A stretch of 12,022 nt of DNA from positions 691 through 12,712 of the forward strand of contig DJGG01000110.1 in assembly GCA_002432195.1 (NCBI GenBank). The letters run 5' to 3'. Position numbers and translations under genes: made by a program. Below, piece after piece: positions 6,034 through 12,022 of the stretch (position 1 is the first letter of the stretch; each line of letters begins with the position of its first letter). Source of the stretch: Desulfobacteraceae bacterium UBA5852 (GTDB taxonomy: Bacteria; Desulfobacterota; Desulfobacteria; Desulfobacterales; UBA5852). The notes beneath the pieces are model-generated. The model saw only the letters and a program-made list of their open reading frames with translations, was not told the origin of the DNA and ran no database searches.

Positions 6034-6480
6034 CTAACCGAACCCGAAACGGTTCCGCAGCAGCTCCAGGGTGTGAGGGCTGACCGCCAGGCCCCCCAAC
6101 TCCCCGGGGGCGACCCAGCGGGCCTCCCGGGCATCGTCCCCCGCCCGGGGCTCACCCTCCAGGTATTCTCCCATGAGGTCCACGATGACATAGTGGAAAC
6201 GGACCCGCCCCTGGTTGTCGCGCTCGATCACGTCGAAGACGTGGACCACCGCCCCGGCCCGGATGACGACGCCGGTTTCCTCGCGGATCTCCCGTTCGGC
6301 GGCCTGCTCCAGGGACTCCCCCAGTTCGATCCCGCCGCCGGGCACCGCCCAGAGGCCAGCGCCGGGGGGCCGGCCCCGGCGCACCAGCAGCACCCGGCCG
6401 TCCTGGAACACCAGCGCCCCCACGGCCACACGGGGCCGATCGGGGTAGATCGACGGGTCAGACGGTTCTTCCGGTGGCAT
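6034..6480 (-). CDS. Nudix hydrolase
   Basis: The 148-aa cytoplasmic protein carries an intact Nudix box, G-x5-E-x7-REIREETGV, within GGIELGESLEQAAEREIREE, so the Mg-binding glutamates are present. Such enzymes cleave nucleoside diphosphates linked to another group X. The upstream strands (RVAVGALVFQDGRVLLVRRG, then GLWAVPGG) are typical of the ADP-ribose pyrophosphatase and MutT-like branches. The downstream segment FDVIERDNQGRVRFHYVIVDLMGEYL, with ARWVAPGEL, is also typical. The exact substrate is unclear. I chose the ATG at 6480, preceded by AAAGGG with about 5-6 bases of spacing, over a GTG at 6504. The gene leads the pair with the methyltransferase and is divergent from panP across 278 bp. 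Confidence 0.9.
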   Translation of the reverse strand: MPPEEPSDPSIYPDRPRVAVGALVFQDGRVLLVRRGRPPGAGLWAVPGGGIELGESLEQAAEREIREETGVVIRAGAVVHVFDVIERDNQGRVRFHYVIVDLMGEYLEGEPRAGDDAREARWVAPGELGGLAVSPHTLELLRNRFGFG

Positions 6481-6557
6481 GGGCACCCTTTCGCAAAATC
6501 CCACCCGGCCGGGCCACCTTTGCCGGCGCCCGTTGCGCCGACGGTCCGTTGGGCGGC

Positions 6558-6582
6558 CGGCCTGCGCGCATCCGGCAGGCCG
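6558..6582. repeat. 8-bp inverted repeat in Nudix/panP divergent region
   Basis: CGGCCTGC and GCAGGCCG are separated by 9 bases. They lie between the leftward Nudix gene and the rightward panP. No U-tract follows on either strand, so a regulatory site or leader hairpin for the Nudix transcript is more likely than a terminator. Chance in GC-rich DNA is also possible. Confidence 0.3.
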
Positions 6583-6618
6583 TGGACGGCCGGAACCCGA
6601 TGGCCGCGTGACCGTGAT

Positions 6619-6646
6619 CGTATATCAGACCCGAACGCCGGCACAA
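6619..6646 (-). promoter_or_regulatory. Weak candidate promoter for the Nudix-methyltransferase pair
   Basis: On the minus strand TTGTGC (6641-6646), a 16-base spacer and TATACG (6619-6624, 4 of 6 to the -10) form a weak promoter-like pair in an otherwise AT-poor region. The leader to the Nudix ATG would be about 130 nt and include the inverted repeat at 6558-6582. Confidence 0.28.
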
Positions 6647-6664
6647 GTCAGCCGACCGCCGCGC

Positions 6665-6693
6665 TTGACAGCGGGCCGGGATTGCGGTCAAAG
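6665..6693 (+). promoter_or_regulatory. Candidate promoter for panP
   Basis: A consensus -35 TTGACA (6665-6670) is followed after 17 bases by TCAAAG (6688-6693), a poor -10 with 3 of 6 matches. The leader to the panP ATG at 6759 would be about 60 nt. The perfect -35 makes it plausible; the poor -10 suggests an activator or a low level. Confidence 0.4.
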
Positions 6694-6758
6694 AGGCTTC
6701 CGGCGGGAGCGCCCCGGGGTAAAACGCCCCCAACCCATCTTTCCAGGAGTGATCCGAC

Positions 6759-8396
6759 ATGCCCCCTCGTCCGCGCCAACGCCCGCTGGTGGCCAACTGG
6801 GACACCCTGCAGCGGGTATTCATCCGCCCCGAGGATGAGACCGTGCGGCGCACCCTGCTCAAGTACATGGAGCAGATCCTTTTCGGCCTGCACGATTTCC
6901 TGCGGGATCACGTGGGCATCACCCAGGCCATCCGCCTCAAGGATCTGGCGGAGGGCTACGGGGACAGCCGCATCCCGGCCGAACCGGAACGCAAGCTGGC
7001 CGAGGTCATCCAGGGCCTCGTGGAGGAGGTGGCCCCCTGCGCCGTGAACGTGGCTTCCCCGTATTTCATCGGCCACATGACCTCGGCCATACCGTATTTC
7101 ATGGTGCACCTGCAGACCCTGGTGGCCGCCCTGAACCAGAACCCCGTGAAGCTCGAAACCTCCAAGGTGGTGGCGGTACACGAACGCCAGGTGCTGGCCA
7201 AGCTCCACCGGCTGGTCTTCCGGCGCAGCCCGGCCTTCTACCGCCGCCACATCCAGCGTCCCGCCAGTACCCTGGGTTGCTTTGTGGAGGACGGCACCCT
7301 GGCCAATCTCACGGCTCTCTGGGTGGCCCGCAATCGTTGCTTTCCGCGCCGCGACGGATTCGCCGGAGTGGAGGCGGAGGGCTGGGCCGCGGCCCTCACG
7401 GCCTACGGGGTGGAGCACCCCGTGGTGCTGGTCTCCCAGCGGGGGCATTTCTCCCTGCGCAAAGCCTGCGGTGTGCTGGGCCTGGGCCACCGCCACATCC
7501 TGACCGTCCCGGTGGACCACCGCCAGCGCATGGATCTGGACGCCCTGTCCCGGCTGCTGGACCGGCATCACGATTCCCGGCGGCGCAGCCGGGTCATGGC
7601 CCTCGTGGGTATCGCCGGATCCACCGAAACCGGCAGCGTCGACCCGCTTCCCGAGCTGGCCGCCCTCTGCGCGCCGCGAGGCATCCACTTCCACGTGGAC
7701 GCCGCCTGGGGCGGTCCCACCCTGATGTCCGATACCTACGCCCCCCTGCTGGAGGGCATCCAGCAGGCCGATTCGGTGACCATCGACGGCCACAAGCAGC
7801 TCTACATGCCCATGGGCTGCGGCATGGTTTTCTTCCGCGACCCGCGCGCCATGGATGCCGTGGCCTACCATGCGGCCTATGTGAACCGTCCGGGCTCCGC
7901 GGATCTGGGCATCCGCTCCCTGGAAGGCTCGCGCCCGGCCACCTCCCTGGTGCTGGGCAGCGCCCTGGCCATCATGGGGCGCCGGGGTTATGCCGTGCTC
8001 ATCGAGCATGGCATCGACACCGCGCGCCGCTTCGCCGCCGCCATCGCACGGCGCCCCGCCTTCGAGGTGATCACCGCCCCCCAGCTGAACATCCTCACCT
8101 ACCGCCTGGTGCCGTCCGATCTGCGAGGCCGGCTGTGCTCCCCGGACTCGTCCCGCCGCCAGGCCGCCAACGCCCGGCTCAACCACATCAACCTCCAGAT
8201 CCAGCGCCTCCAGCGGGAAGCCGGCCGCAGCTTCGTCTCCCGCACCACGCTGGATCTCCCCGGTCTCGGTGACACCGTGGTCCTGCGGGCCGTGATCATG
8301 AACCCCATGACCACCCTCGAGGTGCTGGAAGACATCCTGGACGAGCAGGAAGCGCTCGGGCAGCGCGTTTGCCGCGCCGAGGATCCGACGGCTTGA
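6759..8396 (+). CDS. panP: PLP-dependent aspartate 1-decarboxylase, PanP type
   Basis: The 545-aa protein is a group II PLP decarboxylase (glutamate/aromatic decarboxylase fold). The PLP lysine is Lys346 in SVTIDGHKQLYMPMG. The ring-contacting Asp314 lies in HVDAAWGG (312-319), and His230 in SQRGHFSLRKA is the likely ring-stacking residue. The N-terminal segment SPYFIGHMTSAIPYFM (100-115) and LNQNP (125-129) match the family's substrate and dimer region. The 545-aa length and the IDGHKQLYMPMGCGMVFF context fit PanP, the proposed PLP-dependent replacement for pyruvoyl PanD that makes beta-alanine and CO2 from L-aspartate for pantothenate synthesis. Glutamate or another acidic amino acid remains possible. 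The ATG has AGGAG 9 bases upstream. It appears to be transcribed alone: the following ABC operon has its own promoter. No pan genes are adjacent, so the pathway role rests on family resemblance. Confidence 0.82.
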   Translation: MPPRPRQRPLVANWDTLQRVFIRPEDETVRRTLLKYMEQILFGLHDFLRDHVGITQAIRLKDLAEGYGDSRIPAEPERKLAEVIQGLVEEVAPCAVNVASPYFIGHMTSAIPYFMVHLQTLVAALNQNPVKLETSKVVAVHERQVLAKLHRLVFRRSPAFYRRHIQRPASTLGCFVEDGTLANLTALWVARNRCFPRRDGFAGVEAEGWAAALTAYGVEHPVVLVSQRGHFSLRKACGVLGLGHRHILTVPVDHRQRMDLDALSRLLDRHHDSRRRSRVMALVGIAGSTETGSVDPLPELAALCAPRGIHFHVDAAWGGPTLMSDTYAPLLEGIQQADSVTIDGHKQLYMPMGCGMVFFRDPRAMDAVAYHAAYVNRPGSADLGIRSLEGSRPATSLVLGSALAIMGRRGYAVLIEHGIDTARRFAAAIARRPAFEVITAPQLNILTYRLVPSDLRGRLCSPDSSRRQAANARLNHINLQIQRLQREAGRSFVSRTTLDLPGLGDTVVLRAVIMNPMTTLEVLEDILDEQEALGQRVCRAEDPTA

Positions 8397-8487
8397 AAAC
8401 CGCGGGACACCCGCCGGCGGCGCTTCGGCGAGGCTACCCGCGCGGGACGGCCGCAGGCCGGGGGAGGTGGCACGCCCGGAAGGTCTT

Positions 8488-8516
8488 TTGACTTGGGCAC
8501 CCCGGGTGGTTAGAGT
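8488..8516 (+). promoter_or_regulatory. Sigma-70 promoter of the ABC operon
   Basis: TTGACT (8488-8493, 5 of 6), a 17-base spacer and TAGAGT (8511-8516, 4 of 6) stand 45 bp before the ATPase ATG and give a start near 8523. This is the best promoter-like match in the window. The rest of the 165-bp panP-to-ATPase gap shows GC-rich sequence without a clean terminator. Confidence 0.6.
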
Positions 8517-8520
8517 GCCC
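8495..8520. promoter_or_regulatory. Inverted repeat GGGCAC-N14-GTGCCC overlapping the ABC promoter
   Basis: Perfect 6-bp arms at 8495-8500 and 8515-8520 bracket the spacer and overlap the -10 element. A smaller repeat, CACCC-C-GGGTG (8499-8509), is nested inside. The position is right for an operator, though the binding protein is unknown. Confidence 0.4.
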
Positions 8521-8561
8521 CTTTGGAATTGAATGCCTCATTGCTAGGAAGGTGCGCACCC

Positions 8562-9236
8562 ATGACCGTTCTCAGCGCCCGGGGACTCCACAAGTATTAC
8601 CGGGTGGACCATCGCCGGATCACCGTGCTCAACGATGTCTCGCTGACGGTGGGCGGCGGTGAGTTCCTGGTCATCGCCGGACTCAGCGGCAGCGGCAAAA
8701 CGACCCTCCTGTCCATCCTCTCGGGACTGGACCGGCCGGATTCGGGGAGCGTGGTGATCCAGGACGTGGACATCACCCACCTCTCGGAGGACCGCCTGGC
8801 CCCCTTCCGCAACCGCGTGTTCGGGTTCGTGTTCCAGGCCTTTCACCTCGTACCCTCCCTCACGGCGCTGGAAAACGTGATGTTCCCCGCGGAGTTGGAT
8901 GGACGCCCCTCGGCCCGCCAGGAGGCCCGGGAGCTGCTGGAAAGGGTCGGTCTCGGGGAGCGCCAGGACAACCTGCCCCACCAGCTGTCGGGGGGCGAAA
9001 AGCAACGCGTGGCCATCTGCCGCGCCCTGGTGAATCGCCCCCAGATCGTGTTCGCCGACGAACCCACGGGCAACCTGGATTCCCGCAACGGCGGCCTGAT
9101 CCTCGACCTTCTGCTGGAGTTCCAGCGCGAACGGCGCTCCACCCTGGTGCTGGTCACCCACAATGCCCACATCGCCGCGCGCGCCGATCGCACCGTGACC
9201 ATGATCGACGGGTGTCTCCAGGCGGAGGAAGCCTGA
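8562..9236 (+). CDS. ABC transporter ATP-binding protein (LolD/MacB/YbbA family)
   Basis: The 224-aa nucleotide-binding protein is complete. Walker A is GLSGSGKTT (40-48, Lys46), the Q-loop FVFQAFHLVP (89-98, Gln92), the signature LSGGEKQR (142-149), Walker B IVFADEP with catalytic Glu167, and the H-loop VTHNAH (His200). The Q-loop context and ADEPTGNLD are typical of ATPases that drive mechanotransmission permeases at the inner membrane (LolD, MacB, YbbA, AttE). I chose the ATG at 8562 because AGGAAGG (8546-8552) precedes it by 9 bases and family members start here; a TTG at 8523 would add 13 unlikely residues. It is the first gene of the operon, ending 6 bp before the permease. Confidence 0.95.
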   Translation: MTVLSARGLHKYYRVDHRRITVLNDVSLTVGGGEFLVIAGLSGSGKTTLLSILSGLDRPDSGSVVIQDVDITHLSEDRLAPFRNRVFGFVFQAFHLVPSLTALENVMFPAELDGRPSARQEARELLERVGLGERQDNLPHQLSGGEKQRVAICRALVNRPQIVFADEPTGNLDSRNGGLILDLLLEFQRERRSTLVLVTHNAHIAARADRTVTMIDGCLQAEEA

Positions 9237-9242
9237 CCTCGC

Positions 9243-11738
9243 ATGCTGCACCTGCGCTTCATCGCCCGGGAACTGGCCACTCATCGTCACATGCTGGCGA
9301 TTTTCCTGGTCTGCGTGGTCCTGGCCCTGGTGGCCCTGGTGGCCCTGGGGGGATACCAAGATGCCGTGGACCGGGCCATGCAGCGGGATGCCCGCCAATT
9401 GCACGCCGCCGACATCATCGCGCGCTCGAGCTTTCCCTTCACCCCGTCCCTGGAAGCGGCCCTGGGGGAACTGGCGGCCGAGGAAGGCGTCCGCGTGGCC
9501 CGCACCTGGGAGTTCTATTCGGTGGCCCGGACCCCCCTGGAAAACGCATCCCTCCTGGCCGCGGTAAAGATCGTGGAGCCCGCCTATCCCCATTACGGCC
9601 AGGTGCTCCTGGCCTCCGGGGCGCCCTTCCACGAAGCCCTGGCCCCCGGCGGGGTGGTGGTGGAGCGCAACCTGCTGGATCGCCTGGGGCTCGCCCCGGG
9701 GGATGACCTGCGCCTGGGCCGGGCGCTGCTGACCATTAAGGATGTGGTGGTTTCCGAGCCCGACCGTCCGGTGAGCGTCCTGGCCCTGGGGCCCCGCATC
9801 TTCGTCCATGCCGTGGACCTGCAACAGCTGGACCTGGTGGCCCAGGGCAGCCGGGTGCGCTACCTGGCGCTGATCAAGGTGGCCGCCCCCGACAGGATGG
9901 CCGCTTTGGTGGAGCGCCTGGCCCAGGCCGCCGATCCGGTGCAGGAGCGGGTGGAAACCTTCCGCTCGGCCGATTCGCGCCTCAAACGCTTCTTCGACAA
10001 CCTGATGTTCTTCCTGAATCTCATCGGCATCTTCACCCTCAGCCTGGCCGGCATCGGCATCCACAGCACCCTCACGGCCGTCATGCAGTCCCGGGCCGCC
10101 ACCGTGGCGGTCATCAAGGCCATGGGAGGTACCAACGCCTATATCCGCAACCAGTACCTGGTCCTGGTTCTGGCCATCGGGGCGCTGGGCACCACCCTGG
10201 GCATCGGCCTGGGCCTCCTCCTGCAGCAGGCCCTGCCGGGCATGTTCGCGGGCCTGGCACCGGTGGACCTCGTTCCGGCGGTGTCCCCGCGCGCCATCGG
10301 CGAAGGGGCCCTGCTGGGAACCGTCGTGGTGCTCCTGTTCGCCCTGATCCCCCTCCAGCGCCTGAAGCACCTCAAGCCGGCGGCCATCCTGCGGCACGAG
10401 ACCGCCGCGCGGTCCCGGGACCCTGCGCTCTGGGCGTCCTTCACGGCGGTGGGCCTGACCCTGGCGGGAGTGATCCTGTTGCGCCTGGAAGATCTGCGCA
10501 CAGGACTCCTGTTCATCGGCGGCACCCTGGCGGCCCTGGCGGCCCTGACCGGCATGACCGTCCTGGTCCTGGCCGGATTGCGGCGCCTGCCCGTCAGCGC
10601 CCTGGTGCCGCGCCAGGCCCTGAAAGGGCTCTTCCGCCCGCGCAATGCCACCCGCCCCATCCTGATCACTCTCACGGCCTCCCTGGGGCTGCTGATGGCC
10701 ATCTTCCTCATCGAGCACAACCTGGACGCCACCTACGTGCAGGCCTACCCGGCCGACACGCCCAACGTTTTCCTCATCGATATCCAGCCCCACCAGACCG
10801 CCGCCCTGGCCGCCGAGATCGGCGCTCCGCCGCTTTTCTTCCCCATCGTGCGCGCCCGGCTGCAAGCCATCAACGGCACCCCGGTGGACCCGCGACGGGA
10901 ACGCCGGCGCAAGACCGACAACCTGGCGCGGCCCTTCAACCTCACCTATCGCGAGCACCTGCTGGAGGACGAAAAGCTCATCCGGGGATCGGCACTATTC
11001 GATCCCCGCCTGGGTGTCGCCCAGGTCTCGGTGCTCGACACCATCGCGCGCATCGGCGGGATTGAGCCCGGCGACCGCCTGGACTTCAATATTCAGGGCG
11101 TACCCCTGGGGGCCACCGTCACCAGCGTGCGGACCCGCACCCGGGAGTCCCTGCAGCCCTATTTCTATTTCGTCTTTCCGGATGCGGCCCTGAAAGCCGC
11201 CCCCCAGACCCTCTTCACCACCCTGCACCTGCCGCCCGGGGAGGTCGCCGCCCTGCAGAACCGGATCGTGGCACGCTTCCCTAACATCAGCGTCATCGAC
11301 GCCTCCCAGACCCTGGCGGCTATCGGCACGGCGCTGGGCCGCTTCTCGTGGGTGGTGCGCTTCCTGGCGGCCTTCAGCCTGACGGCCGGTTTCCTGCTCA
11401 TCGTGAGCTCCATCCTGGCCACCCGCGCCGCCCGCATCCGGGAAGCGGTCTATTATAAGGTTTTGGGGGCCCGCAACCGGTTCGTGCTGGCGGTCTTCGC
11501 GGTGGAGCATCTCTGGCTGGGGGCGATCAGCGCCCTGCAGGCCATGGCCGCGGCCCAAGCCATCGCCTGGACCGTGTGCACCCGCTACCTGCAGATACCG
11601 TATGACCCGCAGGTGCGCGCCACCCTCCTGGCCGGCACGGCGGCCGTGCTCACGGTAATGGGCGTGGGACTGGCGGCCTCCCGGTCGATTTTGCGGCAGA
11701 AGCCGGTGAACTTCCTTCGGGACCAACTGCAGGAGTGA
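9243..11738 (+). CDS. Double-FtsX ABC transporter permease (YbbP/AttFG-like)
   Basis: The 831-aa inner-membrane protein has about ten transmembrane segments in the YbbP pattern: 17-37; a periplasmic domain of about 215 residues; 253-277, 304-328 and 354-374 (first FtsX unit); 396-416 and 421-445; 473-491; a second periplasmic domain (about 492-702); and 703-725, 747-772 and 793-813 (second FtsX unit). The cytoplasmic coupling segments are AVIKAMGGTNAYIRNQYLVL (289-308) and YYKVLGARNRFVLAVFAVEH (737-756). These transporters do not import small solutes; they extract or move lipids, lipoproteins or hydrophobic compounds using ATPase-driven movement of periplasmic domains. The E. coli analogue YbbP has about 804 residues. 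It lies 6 bp after the ATPase gene and 5 bp before the lipoprotein gene, so all three are one operon. The substrate is not known. Confidence 0.93.
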   Translation: MLHLRFIARELATHRHMLAIFLVCVVLALVALVALGGYQDAVDRAMQRDARQLHAADIIARSSFPFTPSLEAALGELAAEEGVRVARTWEFYSVARTPLENASLLAAVKIVEPAYPHYGQVLLASGAPFHEALAPGGVVVERNLLDRLGLAPGDDLRLGRALLTIKDVVVSEPDRPVSVLALGPRIFVHAVDLQQLDLVAQGSRVRYLALIKVAAPDRMAALVERLAQAADPVQERVETFRSADSRLKRFFDNLMFFLNLIGIFTLSLAGIGIHSTLTAVMQSRAATVAVIKAMGGTNAYIRNQYLVLVLAIGALGTTLGIGLGLLLQQALPGMFAGLAPVDLVPAVSPRAIGEGALLGTVVVLLFALIPLQRLKHLKPAAILRHETAARSRDPALWASFTAVGLTLAGVILLRLEDLRTGLLFIGGTLAALAALTGMTVLVLAGLRRLPVSALVPRQALKGLFRPRNATRPILITLTASLGLLMAIFLIEHNLDATYVQAYPADTPNVFLIDIQPHQTAALAAEIGAPPLFFPIVRARLQAINGTPVDPRRERRRKTDNLARPFNLTYREHLLEDEKLIRGSALFDPRLGVAQVSVLDTIARIGGIEPGDRLDFNIQGVPLGATVTSVRTRTRESLQPYFYFVFPDAALKAAPQTLFTTLHLPPGEVAALQNRIVARFPNISVIDASQTLAAIGTALGRFSWVVRFLAAFSLTAGFLLIVSSILATRAARIREAVYYKVLGARNRFVLAVFAVEHLWLGAISALQAMAAAQAIAWTVCTRYLQIPYDPQVRATLLAGTAAVLTVMGVGLAASRSILRQKPVNFLRDQLQE
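9323..9349 (+). repeat. Three tandem 9-bp units in the first TM segment of the permease
   Basis: The unit GGCCCTGGT occurs twice, then as GGCCCTGGG, encoding ALV-ALV-ALG within residues 27-36 of the permease. A similar doubled 9-bp unit, CTGGCGGCC, occurs at 10527-10544, encoding LAALAA in another TM segment. Slippage would change TM length by three residues without a frameshift. Confidence 0.6.
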
Positions 11739-11743
11739 TCCTC

Positions 11744-12022
11744 ATGCCCACCACCCGCCCCATGCGCCGTCATCCGGCTGGGGACAAGCACGCATCCGGC
11801 CGCAAGGCAACGCGCGGCCCGATGGGAGCAGCGGAGCAACCCCAAGCGGTTGTGAGCATTTTCCCGAAGGCGGCAATTCCGCCGTCGGCGGGACATTTCG
11901 CCCTGGGGCGCAGTGCATCCACCGCCGGCTATGCCGCGCCCCTGGCGCTGACCCTCCTCTGCCTGGCGGTGCTGCTGACGGCCTGCGGCCCGGAAGACGC
12001 ACCCCCCGCGCCCGGCGGCGGC
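11744..12022 (+). CDS. Lipoprotein, partial at window end, possible AttH-like partner of the ABC system
   Basis: A frame opens at the ATG at 11744 and stays open to the edge (93 codons). AGGAG at 11731-11735 overlaps the permease stop and lies 8 bases before this ATG, a typical coupled start. The signal region is PLALTLLCLAVLLTAC, giving a lipobox LTAC with lipidation predicted at Cys81, then GPEDAPPAPGGG, a flexible linker. A signal this far from the start is unusual: 65 mostly polar residues come first. The true start may be internal (GTG at 11852 or ATG at 11822), but neither has a ribosome-binding site. Position directly after a two-component FtsX-type ABC transporter, and the linker style, recall AttH-like lipocalin lipoproteins. 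Its folded domain lies outside the window, so that is inference. Confidence 0.75.
   Translation, partial: MPTTRPMRRHPAGDKHASGRKATRGPMGAAEQPQAVVSIFPKAAIPPSAGHFALGRSASTAGYAAPLALTLLCLAVLLTACGPEDAPPAPGGG

Noticed and set aside
4394..6480. Phage-defence island centred on the WYL regulator
   Set aside because: WYL regulators do occur in defence loci, but the neighbours are an ordinary Nudix hydrolase and a small-molecule type methyltransferase, with no nuclease, helicase or other effector.
6648..8186. 512-aa open frame on the minus strand
   Set aside because: It is antisense to panP, with biased composition and no recognisable domain.
8544..10958. 804-aa open frame on the minus strand
   Set aside because: It is antisense to the ABC ATPase and permease, and its translation is a low-complexity Gly/Gln/His/Asp-rich string with no motif.

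Overview
The window is uniformly GC-rich DNA packed with short-gap, Shine-Dalgarno-led genes. The gene families fit a proteobacterium, most likely a gammaproteobacterium: an Enterobacteria-like phosphoglucomutase, a PanP-type PLP decarboxylase, a YbbAP/AttEFG-like ABC system and lipobox lipoproteins. No rRNA, tRNA, CRISPR array, transposase or integrase was found, so it reads as chromosomal housekeeping and accessory-metabolic DNA rather than a mobile island.

Region 1 (about 83-4081, all minus strand) reads in transcription order: a 56-aa unknown protein, a 117-aa unknown protein, a strong hairpin, a rubrerythrin-like diiron protein without a rubredoxin domain, phosphoglucomutase (pgm), a lipoprotein of unknown function 37 bp behind pgm, and a 69-aa charged protein with a SAP/HeH-like stretch. 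Region 2 (4082-4393) is a divergent intergenic region with three perfect inverted repeats. One of them fills the spacer of a candidate promoter for the WYL-domain transcriptional regulator at 4394-5395. Region 3 (5441-6480, minus) is a Nudix hydrolase followed by a small SAM-dependent methyltransferase, convergent with the regulator.

Region 4 (6759-8396, plus) is a PLP-dependent decarboxylase of the PanP type, proposed to make beta-alanine from aspartate for pantothenate and CoA. Region 5 (8480 to the end, plus) is an ABC operon with its own good sigma-70 promoter. It encodes a LolD/MacB-type ATPase, a 10-TM double-FtsX permease and, 5 bp behind the permease, a lipoprotein that runs off the window. 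This three-gene set resembles YbbAP and AttEFGH systems, and the truncated lipoprotein may be an AttH-like lipocalin. That last point is inference, because its folded domain lies beyond the window.

The strongest leads are the ABC operon with its truncated lipoprotein partner and the apparently autoregulated WYL regulator. Nothing in the sequence demonstrates a wholly new system. Many very long open frames antisense to real genes are GC-driven shadows and were left out.
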